A DNA stretch of 41,924 nt from Casp-actino8 sp032118015 (GTDB lineage: Bacteria; Actinomycetota; Acidimicrobiia; Acidimicrobiales; Ilumatobacteraceae): positions 1-41,924 of the forward strand of contig JAULYE010000174.1 in NCBI GenBank assembly GCA_032118015.1, read 5' to 3'. The position numbers and the translations under genes are program-made. The notes under the pieces were generated by a model. The model was given only the letters and a program-made list of their open reading frames with translations, made no database searches and was not told where the DNA came from. This document shows positions 25,160-33,358 of the stretch, piece after piece (position 1 is the first letter of the stretch; each line of letters starts with the position of its first letter).

Positions 25160-26292
25160 TGCGTGACCCCCTGACGAGAACGAAGAACCAAAATGAAGAA
25201 CGGTGCTCCAAGGAACGCTGTCACGACACCGATCGGTGTTTCAGCAGGATCGGCAAGGACGCGTCCTGGAATATCGGCGAAGATCAAAAAACTTGCACCG
25301 AGAAGGACTGTCAAGGGCAAGAGCAGCCGATAGCTGGAACCGGCAAGCAAGCGGATGAGGTGGGGTACGACGATCCCTACGAAACCGATCAATCCACTGA
25401 CGCTGACCACAGCCGATGTTCCGAGGGTGGCTGCAATGACGACGATGAGCCGAACTCGATCGACACGCGTGCCCAAGGTTCGTGCCTCTTCATCACCCAC
25501 TCTGATCACGTCGAGAAGCCGTCGGTGCCACAGGAGCACGAAACCACTGACGATGACGTATGGAAGAACGAGTCGCACATCGTGCCATGTGGCAGTCGAC
25601 AAACGACCGAGAATCCAGCTGTACACCTGCCTCACGACGTCGGAGTTTCTCTGCAGCAAGAAGGTCTGAACAGCGGTCGCCAGCGAAGACACAGCTACTC
25701 CTGCCAGTACGAGCGTGGCCGATGATCGCGTCGCGCCAAAGGTTGCTCCCACGGCATACGTGACGAGAACAGCTATCAGTCCTCCAGCAAAAGCTGACAA
25801 TGGAAGCGGGTCGATCACCCAAGATGTCGTCGCAGAGCGATTGACGATGATCACCATCGTTGCTCCCAGCCCTGCGCCGGCTGCGACACCGAGCAGATAG
25901 GGGTCGACGAGCGGATTTCGAAACACTCCCTGGTACGAGGCTCCAGCAAGGGAAAGCATCGCACCGACGATGCCGGCGAGAACCACTCGGGGCATGCGCA
26001 CCTGCCACAAGACAGCACTTTCGAGTTCACTCGATCCCGAGTCGATCGTGATCAATGGAAGGCGATCGAGTAGTTCGAGGGGTACGCGCCACCACGTCGG
26101 ACCCGCCGGCCCGATCATCGCACCGAGAAGAAACGACACCATCAGACACAACGTCGCACCAGCGATCCACCATTTCGTGATGGATCGCGTGCTGGCCGTT
26201 CCCACCGATTGCGTGTTCGCCACACTTGTGTTCACCAATGCTGCACCGGCGAACACGGAATCGACAGGATCAGCTTCCGATCGTGCACCCAT
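25156..26292 (-). CDS. btuC: vitamin B12 ABC transporter permease BtuC-like (FecCD family)
   Basis: A 378-residue permease with about ten hydrophobic helices. FecCD-family blocks seen are MPRVVLAGIVGAMLSLAGASYQGVFRNPLVDPYLLGVAAGAGLGA (from residue ~98) and the cytoplasmic coupling region GLIGFVGIVVPHLIRLLAGSSYRLLLP near the C-terminus. The first 40 residues are polar and unconserved. The gene begins 21 bp after btuF and its stop overlaps btuD (ATGA). A siderophore or haem permease has the same pattern; the upstream riboswitch is what favours B12. Confidence 0.92.
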   Translation of the reverse strand: MGARSEADPVDSVFAGAALVNTSVANTQSVGTASTRSITKWWIAGATLCLMVSFLLGAMIGPAGPTWWRVPLELLDRLPLITIDSGSSELESAVLWQVRMPRVVLAGIVGAMLSLAGASYQGVFRNPLVDPYLLGVAAGAGLGATMVIIVNRSATTSWVIDPLPLSAFAGGLIAVLVTYAVGATFGATRSSATLVLAGVAVSSLATAVQTFLLQRNSDVVRQVYSWILGRLSTATWHDVRLVLPYVIVSGFVLLWHRRLLDVIRVGDEEARTLGTRVDRVRLIVVIAATLGTSAVVSVSGLIGFVGIVVPHLIRLLAGSSYRLLLPLTVLLGASFLIFADIPGRVLADPAETPIGVVTAFLGAPFFILVLRSRQGVTQ

Positions 26293-26313
26293 CTCAGTGA
26301 CGATTCCCTCGAC

Positions 26314-27249
26314 TCAGTTCGCCTGTGCAACGAGATCAGCAATGGCCTCGGAGATGGCACGGACGAAGTCGACGATACGTGGGCCCCACCTCGAGGCAAC
26401 GTCGTCGTCGAGAGCGATGACTCGCTGATTCTGCACCGCAGTCAGTGAATCCCAACCCGGACGAGACGAAACAGACTCGGCGGTGACAGCACAGCACTTG
26501 GTGTCGGCCAAAAACACCAAGTCGGGATTTTGGCTGATGATGAACTCAGCCGACAGTTGTGGGTAATCCGAATTCGCCTCGGCGGCGTCTGCGATGTTGC
26601 GCAAACCGAAGAGCGCGTAGAAAGAACCGATGAACGTGTTCGAGGTGACGCTGAAATAGCTGTCATCGAGTTCGTGGTAGTAGGTCAAAGGCTCGGACAA
26701 TGTCGGACTGGACTCGACGATCGAGTCGATATCTGCCCGCATCGAGGCAGTGAGCTCTGAAGCGCCTTCGGATCGGCCGATGCGATCACCGAGATCTTCG
26801 ATCTGCTCGAGCACCTCGTCGAGACTTTGCGGTGCCGGACTGGTCCAGGACTCGATGCCCACAGATGCCAGTCGTTCGGCCAAGCCGTTGTAATCGTCTC
26901 CGATCACGACCAGATCTGGTTCGTAGGCCACGATCGACTCGACGTTGGGTTCGAATCCGGACAATGCAGTCAGGACATCAGCAGCCTCAGGTGGATGATT
27001 CGACATGGCATCGACAGCGACGACCTGTTCGCCTCCACCGATCTCGAAGATGATTTCGGTGTGGGTTGGCGACAGGCTCACGATGCGCTCGGGAGCACCG
27101 GTCTGATCCTCGATCGGAGCAGATGCCTCTGTCGGGGCAGGTGAACTCGGCGACGAATCACCCGAGCTGCATGCCACCGCGACAGTGGTGACAGCCACGC
27201 CCAAAACCAGGGTGCGCACGACTGAAGAACCGATCAATAAACGCTTCAT
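26314..27249 (-). CDS. btuF: vitamin B12 ABC transporter substrate-binding lipoprotein BtuF-like
   Basis: A 311-residue lipoprotein: basic MKRLLIG start, hydrophobic core and lipobox VAVAC with C27. After a Ser/Pro linker the receptor domain shows RIVSLSPTHTEIIFEIGGGEQVVAVD, a PDLVVIGDDYNGL block and a C-terminal RPGWDSLTAVQNQRVIALDDD block, typical of helical-backbone metal and cobalamin receptors. An upstream frame to 27444 would translate the riboswitch; ATG 27249 has GGAGG 7 nt before it and is the real start. That Shine-Dalgarno is inside a 9-bp hairpin. First gene of the minus-strand transport run. Confidence 0.92.
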   Translation of the reverse strand: MKRLLIGSSVVRTLVLGVAVTTVAVACSSGDSSPSSPAPTEASAPIEDQTGAPERIVSLSPTHTEIIFEIGGGEQVVAVDAMSNHPPEAADVLTALSGFEPNVESIVAYEPDLVVIGDDYNGLAERLASVGIESWTSPAPQSLDEVLEQIEDLGDRIGRSEGASELTASMRADIDSIVESSPTLSEPLTYYHELDDSYFSVTSNTFIGSFYALFGLRNIADAAEANSDYPQLSAEFIISQNPDLVFLADTKCCAVTAESVSSRPGWDSLTAVQNQRVIALDDDVASRWGPRIVDFVRAISEAIADLVAQAN

Positions 27250-27253
27250 GGGA

Positions 27254-27276
27254 GCCTCCTCATGCTCTGAGGAGGC
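27254..27276 (-). promoter_or_regulatory. ribosome-binding-site hairpin of btuF (riboswitch output)
   Basis: A perfect 9-bp stem GCCTCCTCA/TGAGGAGGC with a 5-nt loop lies directly upstream of the btuF ATG. On the minus strand the 3' arm contains GGAGG, the btuF Shine-Dalgarno, and the 5' arm CCTCC is its exact anti-Shine-Dalgarno. There is no following U run, so it is a translational rather than a termination device. It is presumably toggled by the cobalamin aptamer upstream. Confidence 0.8.
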
Positions 27277-27339
27277 AAGAGGAGTGCCAGGACTGTTCAT
27301 CCTGCGCGATCCGCCCTTGCCTCGAGGGTTGGTTTTCGC

Positions 27340-27464
27340 ATATGGAGCAGGCGACCGGACTTGTCGTGAGGTGACGGACGATGTCACCCACGAACCACCG
27401 TTGCGGGACAGTGTCGGAATCTCACCGACTTCGCTGCTTTCCACACGTACCGACTATCGCCGGC
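27340..27464 (-). promoter_or_regulatory. cobalamin riboswitch
   Basis: Read on the minus strand, the region carries GTCGGTGAGATTCCGACACT followed by GTCCCGCAACGGT (the B12-box core) and ends with AGTCCGGTCGCCTGC, all conserved blocks of adenosylcobalamin/methylcobalamin aptamers, in the right order and spacing. It sits between a TAGGGT -10 element and the btuF ribosome-binding-site hairpin, in a 265-bp gap between btuF and the aminotransferase gene. Confidence 0.93.
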
Positions 27465-27470
27465 GGGCAG

Positions 27471-27476
27471 ACCCTA
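27471..27476 (-). promoter_or_regulatory. -10 element of the btu operon
   Basis: TAGGGT on the minus strand predicts a start near 27464, just at the 5' end of the cobalamin aptamer. No -35 consensus was identified. Confidence 0.4.
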
Positions 27477-27514
27477 ACACACAGGTACGAAGACCCGTCG
27501 TGAACACCCGTCGA

Positions 27515-28744
27515 TCAGGAACGTGCCACGAGGTCAGCTATCCGATTGATTCCCTCTTCGAGATCTGCATCGCCAAGGGCGAACGAAAAGCGCGCATAGC
27601 CCGGAGTGCCGAATGCTTCACCGGGAACGATGGCTACCTTGACTTCGGACAACACGATGTCGGCCAACTCCATACTCGTCGAGGCAACCTGCCCGCCAAT
27701 CGATCGTCCCAGGAGTCCACTCACATTCGGATAGCAGTAGAAGGCCCCTTCGGGAGCGCGACACGTGATACCGGGTATGTCGTTCAACATGCGATGCATC
27801 GTCTTGCCACGACGCTCGAACGCGGTTCGCATGTCGACGACTGCGCTCAGGTCACCCGACACGGCGGCCAGAGCTGCGACCTGAGCCACGTTGTTGACAT
27901 TGGACGTCGCATGGCTCTGAAAATTGATCGATGCCTTCATGACATCGCTCGGACCGATCATCCAGCCCACTCGCCAACCTGTCATCGCATACGTCTTGGC
28001 GACACCGTTGACGATGATGCACTGGTCTGCGATCTCCGGAACAAGGGTCGGCATACTGCTGAAGACGCTGTCACCATAGGTGAGGTGTTCGTAGATCTCG
28101 TCGGTCATGACCCACACTCCACGCTCCACTGCCCACCGTCCGATCGCTTCGACCTCGGACGGGGTATAGACCCCGCCGGATGGATTGTCCGGTGACACGA
28201 ACAGGAGCGCTTTGGTGCGCGGCGTGAGCGCTGCTTCGAGCTGATCCACCGTGACGCGAAAACCGTTGCTCTCATCGGTTCCGATGACAACTGGGACTCC
28301 GCCAGCCAATGTCACGGCCTCGGGATACGTCGTCCAATACGGTGCCGGCACGATGACCTCGTCGCCCGGATCACACAGAGCCGCAAGGGCAGTGAACACT
28401 GCGTGCTTTCCACCATTGGTCACGAGAACATTGTTCGCCGACGTCGTGAACCCACTGTCGCGCAATGTCTTGGCAGCGATTGCCTCACGTAACTCCGGCA
28501 GACCGGCTGCCGGTGTGTAGCGGTGGTATCTCGGATCCCGACAAGCACGCACCGCTGCCTCGACGATGTGCTCCGGCGTCGGAAAGTCGGGCTCGCCTGC
28601 GCCGAAGCCAATGACATTTTCTCCAGCAGCCTTCAATGCCTTTGCTTTGGCATCGACTGCCAGTGTCGCCGACTCGGCAATCGAGGCCAAACGGGAAGAT
28701 GTGCGACGAGAAGTTGCGGTATTCCGTTGGGGGGAAGAACTCAT
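27515..28744 (-). CDS. aspC: pyridoxal-phosphate aminotransferase, aspartate aminotransferase type
   Basis: A 409-residue class I aminotransferase of the Ib (bacterial AspC) type. Seen are GFGAGEPDFPTP (47-56), the RYTPAAGLPELREAIA block, SPDNPSGGVY (184-193), DEIYEHLTYGD with the PLP-binding DxxY, and the Schiff-base lysine K250 in NGVAKTYAMTGWRVG. The likely reaction is aspartate + 2-oxoglutarate to oxaloacetate + glutamate; related subgroup members use prephenate or other amino acids. Two ATGs are possible, 28753 and 28744; the latter has a -10-like AAGCAT 7 nt upstream and is used. Divergent from serC with only 18 bp between starts. Confidence 0.92.
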   Translation of the reverse strand: MSSSPQRNTATSRRTSSRLASIAESATLAVDAKAKALKAAGENVIGFGAGEPDFPTPEHIVEAAVRACRDPRYHRYTPAAGLPELREAIAAKTLRDSGFTTSANNVLVTNGGKHAVFTALAALCDPGDEVIVPAPYWTTYPEAVTLAGGVPVVIGTDESNGFRVTVDQLEAALTPRTKALLFVSPDNPSGGVYTPSEVEAIGRWAVERGVWVMTDEIYEHLTYGDSVFSSMPTLVPEIADQCIIVNGVAKTYAMTGWRVGWMIGPSDVMKASINFQSHATSNVNNVAQVAALAAVSGDLSAVVDMRTAFERRGKTMHRMLNDIPGITCRAPEGAFYCYPNVSGLLGRSIGGQVASTSMELADIVLSEVKVAIVPGEAFGTPGYARFSFALGDADLEEGINRIADLVARS

Positions 28745-28750
28745 GCCTGC

Positions 28751-28757
28751 CATGCTT
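28751..28757. promoter_or_regulatory. overlapping divergent -10-like elements of aspC and serC
   Basis: CATGCT on the plus strand (28751-28756) ends 6 nt before the serC GTG, and AAGCAT on the minus strand (28757-28752) ends 7 nt before the aspC ATG at 28744. Both fit only a relaxed NANNNT pattern. With 18 bp between start codons each -35 region would have to lie within the opposite gene. Confidence 0.3.
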
Positions 28758-28762
28758 ACACA

Positions 28763-29920
28763 GTGAACACAAAGGACCCCCGACAAATCCGCATCTCCAG
28801 CGAACTTTTGCCCAAGGACGGACGCTTCGGTTGCGGACCCTCCAAAATCCGCCCAGAGCAGCTCGCCGATCTCATGGCTGCAGGAACCACTGTGTTGGGA
28901 ACCTCCCATCGCCAAGCCCCGGTGAAGGGACTCGTTCGCTCGGTGCGCAGCGGTTTACACGAGTTGTTCGGACTCCCCGATGGCTGGGAGATCGTTCTCG
29001 GCAACGGTGGATCCACCATCTTCTGGGACGTCGCCACTTTCGGTCTCATCGACAACACCAGCCAACATCTCGTATTCGGTGAGTTCTCCTCGAAGTTCGC
29101 CCAGGCTGCGGCCGCGGCCCCACACCTCGGGACACCATCGGTCATCGAGAGCGCAACGGGAACACACCCGGGCGTGCTTCCTCAGCTCGATGTCGACACC
29201 TATGCGTTCACTCACAACGAGACGTCCACTGGAGTGATGATGTCCTTGCAGCGACCAGAGGGGTCCGATGTCGATGCCAATTCGATCGTGATCGTCGATG
29301 CAACCTCTGCTGCCGGGGGTCTCTTATGGGATCCCGAACAAGTGGATGTCTATTACTTCGCTCCTCAGAAATGCTTCGCCTCGGATGGAGGATTGTGGAT
29401 TGCTGCCTGTTCACCGCGTGCTGTCGAACGAATCGAACGGATTTCATCGTCTGGACGCTGGGTTCCCGCTTCTCTCGATCTGAAGATCGCCCTAGACAAC
29501 TCACGCGCGGATCAGACCTACAACACACCGGCATTGGCAACGATCTCACTGCTCGAATCACAGATCCGATGGATGAACTCTCTTGGAGGTCTCACCGCCT
29601 GCAACGCACGCTGTCGAGAGTCCGCATCGATCGTGTACGACTGGGCAGAGTCTCGCCCGTGGACGACACCCTTCGTTTCGAACCCCCAGCAGCGCTCCGA
29701 GGTCGTGGCGACAATCGATGTCTCTCTGCCTGCCGACGGCGGAGTCGATGCCAACGACATCTGCGCAGTGTTGCGCGCCAATGGCATCGTCGACACCGAC
29801 AGCTATCGCAAACTCGGTCGCAACCAGCTTCGTATCGGCATGTTCCCAGCCGTCGATCCCGATGACGTTCGGGCGCTCACAGCATGCATCGACGTTGTGT
29901 TCGGGGAACTCGCCGGGTGA
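28763..29920 (+). CDS. serC: phosphoserine aminotransferase SerC
   Basis: Converts 3-phosphohydroxypyruvate and glutamate to phosphoserine in serine synthesis, and can act in pyridoxal synthesis. The 385-residue protein is of the actinobacterial type: LLPKDGRFGCGPSKIRPEQL at 15-34, GNGGSTIFWD near 80-89, HNETSTGV at 151-158 and the PLP lysine K203 in FAPQKCFASDGG. The GTG at 28763 gives the canonical N-terminus; a longer frame would lie in the aminotransferase gene. There is no Shine-Dalgarno, in keeping with a leaderless transcript. The PAC2 gene follows after 10 bp. Confidence 0.94.
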   Translation: MNTKDPRQIRISSELLPKDGRFGCGPSKIRPEQLADLMAAGTTVLGTSHRQAPVKGLVRSVRSGLHELFGLPDGWEIVLGNGGSTIFWDVATFGLIDNTSQHLVFGEFSSKFAQAAAAAPHLGTPSVIESATGTHPGVLPQLDVDTYAFTHNETSTGVMMSLQRPEGSDVDANSIVIVDATSAAGGLLWDPEQVDVYYFAPQKCFASDGGLWIAACSPRAVERIERISSSGRWVPASLDLKIALDNSRADQTYNTPALATISLLESQIRWMNSLGGLTACNARCRESASIVYDWAESRPWTTPFVSNPQQRSEVVATIDVSLPADGGVDANDICAVLRANGIVDTDSYRKLGRNQLRIGMFPAVDPDDVRALTACIDVVFGELAG

Positions 29921-29930
29921 GACTCTGGCC

Positions 29931-30800
29931 ATGGAAGTCGCCGATGTTCTCTCGTGGAGAGGACCAGATGAACCCCTTCGGCGGCCAATTCTTGTCGTCA
30001 CGCTCACGGGCTGGTTCGATGTCGCAGGGGTGGCAACCACTGCTTTGGAACACCTCATCGCCCATCACAACTCGGAATTGATCGGGTCGATCGACCCCGA
30101 CCCCTTCTACGACTTCACACAGATTCGACCTGAAGCACGTGTCGATGACAGCGGTGAGCGCATCATCGTGTGGCCGAGCAACGATTTCCTCGCCGTTCGC
30201 TGTCCGGAATCCGCCCACGATCTGATCGTTTTGGCCGGTGTCGAGCCACATGTGCGCTGGCGGACCTACGTTCAATGCCTGATTGCGGTCTACACCAGGA
30301 CTCAATGTGAGGCAATCGTGACAGTCGGCGCCGCAGCCGACGCCATCCCTCACACCCGCGTGCCAACCGTTGTCGGCAGCACCGTCGATGCCGCCTTGGC
30401 CCGCACTCTCGGATTGTCGCGACCGTCCTACCAGGGCATCACCGGCGTCGTCGGCGTGCTGCAGGCCGAATTCGAAAAGAACGACTTACCTGCGATTTCA
30501 TTGCGTGTCGGCGTGCCTCACTACCTCGGCAATGCCCAGCACCCGAAGTCATCGGCAGCTCTACTTCGCCATCTCGAACATGTGCTCGGCGTCCCGACAC
30601 GACACTCCTTATTGGATGACGACATCGAGCGTTGGAAGTCCTTGCACGACGATGCCGTCTCCGAAGACGACCGCGCGCTCGACTACGTGCGCATGTTGGA
30701 GCTGGAATTCGATCGACGTGCTGAGGCAGCAATCCCCTCGGGTGACGACTTGGCCGCTGAATTCGAGCGGTATCTCGACGAGAACCGTCCCGACACCTGA
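29931..30800 (+). CDS. PAC2 family protein
   Basis: A 289-residue protein of the PAC2 (proteasome assembly chaperone 2-like) family, common in actinobacteria and without an assigned reaction. Seen are RPILVVTLTGWFDVAGVAT near the start, the DPDPFYDFTQIRP block near 47-59, a repeated LAGVEPHVRWRTY region, GAAADAIPHTRVPTVVGS and the late VPHYLGNAQHPKSS block. A C-terminal helical, acidic tail ends EFERYLDENRPDT. ATG 29931 lies 10 bp after serC, so the two are probably one transcript; actinobacteria often carry PAC2 genes beside unrelated metabolic genes, so the link to serine is not evidence of function. Confidence 0.87.
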   Translation: MEVADVLSWRGPDEPLRRPILVVTLTGWFDVAGVATTALEHLIAHHNSELIGSIDPDPFYDFTQIRPEARVDDSGERIIVWPSNDFLAVRCPESAHDLIVLAGVEPHVRWRTYVQCLIAVYTRTQCEAIVTVGAAADAIPHTRVPTVVGSTVDAALARTLGLSRPSYQGITGVVGVLQAEFEKNDLPAISLRVGVPHYLGNAQHPKSSAALLRHLEHVLGVPTRHSLLDDDIERWKSLHDDAVSEDDRALDYVRMLELEFDRRAEAAIPSGDDLAAEFERYLDENRPDT

Positions 30801-30825
30801 GACGCCGGTCTCAGCCGTCGGTCAG

Positions 30826-32139
30826 TTATTTCGCTGCTGCGAACCCGCCATCGAGATCGGCGATGATGTCATCGATCGACTCGAGGCCCACACTCAGACG
30901 AATGAGGCTCGGTGACACACCAGACGCCAGTTGTTCGTCCGCTGTCAACTGGCTGTGTGTCGTCGTCGAGGGCTGGATCACGAGACTGCGAACATCGCCG
31001 ATGTTCGCGACGTGACTGTGCAGATTCAGTCCGGCGACAAACTTCTCTCCTGCCTCCCGACCACCCTTGATGTCGAATGCAAGAACCGAGCCGAATCCAC
31101 GACCGTCGAAATACTTCTTGGCTCGTTCGTGCCATGGGCTCGAACTCAGCCCTGCGTAGTTGACACTTTCGACTTGTGAATGCTTGGCCAAATACTCTGC
31201 CACCACCTGGGCATTGCTCCAATGTCGTTCCATTCGCAACGACAAGGTTTCAAGACCCTGCAACAGCATGAACGCGTTGAATGGCGAGATTGCCATACCG
31301 AGATCACGCAGCAACTGGACGCGTGCTTTCAAAATGTACGAACCTGCCCCGAGCGCAGGCCAGTACGCGAGACCGTGATAGCTGGGATCGGGTTCGGTGA
31401 AGTTCGGAAAACGTCCGGACGCGGAGAAATCGAACTTTCCGCCATCGGTGATGGATCCCCCGATCGACGTTCCGTGGCCACCGATGAACTTGGTCAGAGA
31501 ATGCACGACGATGTCTGCTCCCCATTCCAAAGGACGCACACCGTAGGGGCTCGGAACAGTGTTGTCGACGATGAGGGGTACGCCGACCTCGTGGGCGACT
31601 TTCGAGACTCCTTCGATGTCGAAGATGTCGTTGCGCGGATTGGCCAGAACTTCTCCGTAGAAGGCCTTGGTGTTGGGACGGGCCGCAGACTTCCACTGCG
31701 CGAGGTCGTGAGGATCGTCCACGAAGGTCACCTGAATCCCCATCTTGGGCAGCGTGTAGTGGAGCAGGTTGTAGGTGCCCCCATACAGAGACGGCGAAGC
31801 AACGATGTGATCGCCGACCTCGGCCAATGTCAGGATCGCCAGCGTCTCAGCAGCTTGACCCGAACTCACGGCCAACGTACCCGGCAGACCGATCGCCGTC
31901 GTCACACCGCCTTCGAGGGAGTTGACGCGTGACTCGAGCGCGAGCTGCGTCGGATTCATGATCCGGGTGTAGATGTTGCCGACCTCGGCGAGAGCGAACA
32001 AGTTTGCTGCATGCTCTGCGTTACGAAATTCGTAACTCGTGGTCTGGTAGATCGGCACAGCGCGAGCTCCTGTTGCCGGATCGGGCTCTCCGCCTACATG
32101 GATCTGCCTGGTCTCGAAACCCCACTCGTGCCCGGACAT
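30826..32139 (-). CDS. metY: O-acetylhomoserine sulfhydrylase MetY
   Basis: PLP enzyme that makes homocysteine from O-acetylhomoserine and sulfide, by-passing cystathionine. The 437-residue protein has GFETRQIHVGGEPDPATGA at 7-25, YTRIMNPTQ, ASPSLYGGTYNLL near 114-126, and the PLP lysine K217 in HSLTKFIGGHG; its length, longer than MetB/MetC (about 390), fits MetY. A GTG 9 nt upstream is possible, but ATG 32139 has AGGTGG five bases before it and is used. A good promoter lies about 45 bp upstream. It is separated from ilvC by a strong inverted repeat and is therefore a separate unit. No SAM-responsive RNA is visible. Confidence 0.93.
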   Translation of the reverse strand: MSGHEWGFETRQIHVGGEPDPATGARAVPIYQTTSYEFRNAEHAANLFALAEVGNIYTRIMNPTQLALESRVNSLEGGVTTAIGLPGTLAVSSGQAAETLAILTLAEVGDHIVASPSLYGGTYNLLHYTLPKMGIQVTFVDDPHDLAQWKSAARPNTKAFYGEVLANPRNDIFDIEGVSKVAHEVGVPLIVDNTVPSPYGVRPLEWGADIVVHSLTKFIGGHGTSIGGSITDGGKFDFSASGRFPNFTEPDPSYHGLAYWPALGAGSYILKARVQLLRDLGMAISPFNAFMLLQGLETLSLRMERHWSNAQVVAEYLAKHSQVESVNYAGLSSSPWHERAKKYFDGRGFGSVLAFDIKGGREAGEKFVAGLNLHSHVANIGDVRSLVIQPSTTTHSQLTADEQLASGVSPSLIRLSVGLESIDDIIADLDGGFAAAK

Positions 32140-32188
32140 GTCTGCCACCTTTCACTGCTCGCGAGTGCCCCCTCATGGGACGACCGGC

Positions 32189-32217
32189 ACGATACCAGCC
32201 GAAAGCCGACCAAACAA
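32189..32217 (-). promoter_or_regulatory. metY promoter
   Basis: On the minus strand TTGTTT (-35), a 17-nt spacer and TATCGT (-10, preceded by an extended TGG) form the best sigma-A-type promoter in the window. Transcription would start near 32182, giving a leader of about 43 nt with AGGTGG before the metY ATG. Confidence 0.6.
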
Positions 32218-32276
32218 GTCGGATTTCAAGGATCCCGGTCGATCGCAATGCCGCCGATCTTGAGATCGTCATCGAG

Positions 32277-32316
32277 GGTCGTCGACTCGTTGCCAAAGCG
32301 CGTCGAGTCGACGACC
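32277..32316. terminator. 13-bp perfect inverted repeat after ilvC, probable terminator
   Basis: GGTCGTCGACTCG and its exact complement are separated by a 14-nt loop, 11 bp beyond the ilvC stop on the minus strand. The long GC-rich stem suggests termination of the ilvBNC transcript. Neither side has a U-run, so it would be a non-canonical (tract-less) actinobacterial terminator, or alternatively a protein-binding site for metY regulation. Confidence 0.6.
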
Positions 32317-32326
32317 GATCGCTCTT

Positions 32327-33355
32327 TCAGCCGCCTGAAGCCTCGGAGACCTTCTGCTTGCCAGCTGAGATCCATGGCATCATCGACCGCAGACGACGAC
32401 CGACGTCTTCGATCTGATGCGAGGCACCGGCCTGGCGCAGTTCGTTGAACTTGCCACGGCCGCTTTCGCTCTCGGCGATCCACTCCTTGGCGAACTTGCC
32501 CGACTGGATCTCCTTCAGGATCTTCTGCATCACCTTTTTCGTTGCTGGCGTGATGACGCGAGGACCGCGTGTGACGTCGCCGTACTCGGCCGTGTCACTG
32601 ATGCTGTAGCGCATCCCTGCAATGCCCTCTTCGTACATCAAGTCGACGATCAACTTCACTTCGTGCAGACATTCGAAGTACGCCATTTCGGGCTGATAGC
32701 CCGCCTCGACGAGAGTCTCGAAGCCGGCCTGCACGAGGGACGTCAGTCCTCCACAGAGAACGACCTGCTCACCGAAGAGGTCGGTTTCGGTCTCCTCGGC
32801 GAATGTGGTTTCGATGATTCCTGCGCGACCGCCACCGATCGCCGACGCATACGACAGAGCGACCTGCTTGGCCACCCCCGATGAATCCTGTTCGACAGCG
32901 ATCAAGCAGGGAACTCCTCCGCCTTCAGTGAAGGTGCGTCGCACCAAGTGTCCCGGACCCTTAGGAGCGATCATGATCACGTCTACGCCCTTGGGAGGAC
33001 GAATGCGCTTGAAGCGAATGTTGAAGCCGTGAGCGAAAGCCAAAGCCTTGCCAGCCTTCATGTGCTTCTTGATCGACTCGTCGTAGGTTGCCTTCTGCTC
33101 GGTATCGGGCATCGTCATCATGATGACATCGGCCCACTTCGCAGCATCGGCGATCGACTTGACCTCCAAGCCTGCGGCTGCAGCCTTGGCTGCCGAGGAA
33201 GATCCCTCACGCAGACCCACGACGACGGGAACCCCGCTCTCTTTGAGATTCAGTGCATGTGCGTGCCCCTGGGATCCGTAGCCGATGATCGCAACCTTGC
33301 GGTTCTTGATGATCGACACGTCACAGTCGGTGTCGTAATACATTTTCGCTGCCAT
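32327..33355 (-). CDS. ilvC: ketol-acid reductoisomerase IlvC
   Basis: NADPH- and Mg-dependent second enzyme of valine, leucine and isoleucine synthesis, converting acetolactate or acetohydroxybutyrate to dihydroxy acids. The 342-residue protein is a class I (short) enzyme: GYGSQGHAHALNLKESG at 25-41, a FAHGFNIRF block, PKGPGHLVRR near 132-141 and the Mg-binding EETETDLFGEQ near 187-197. The ATG lies 3 bp after the ilvN stop. Third gene of ilvBNC. Confidence 0.97.
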   Translation of the reverse strand: MAAKMYYDTDCDVSIIKNRKVAIIGYGSQGHAHALNLKESGVPVVVGLREGSSSAAKAAAAGLEVKSIADAAKWADVIMMTMPDTEQKATYDESIKKHMKAGKALAFAHGFNIRFKRIRPPKGVDVIMIAPKGPGHLVRRTFTEGGGVPCLIAVEQDSSGVAKQVALSYASAIGGGRAGIIETTFAEETETDLFGEQVVLCGGLTSLVQAGFETLVEAGYQPEMAYFECLHEVKLIVDLMYEEGIAGMRYSISDTAEYGDVTRGPRVITPATKKVMQKILKEIQSGKFAKEWIAESESGRGKFNELRQAGASHQIEDVGRRLRSMMPWISAGKQKVSEASGG

Positions 33356-33358
33356 GTC

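Noticed and set aside
24236..27249. Siderophore or haem importer identity for the FecCD-type genes.
   Set aside because: The protein motifs alone would allow it, but the cobalamin riboswitch directly upstream makes a corrinoid importer the better call.
32140..32330. A possible SAM riboswitch ahead of metY.
   Set aside because: The leader predicted from the promoter is only about 43 nt, and none of the SAM-I, SAM-II or SAM-IV core sequences is present; only the inverted repeat after ilvC was found.
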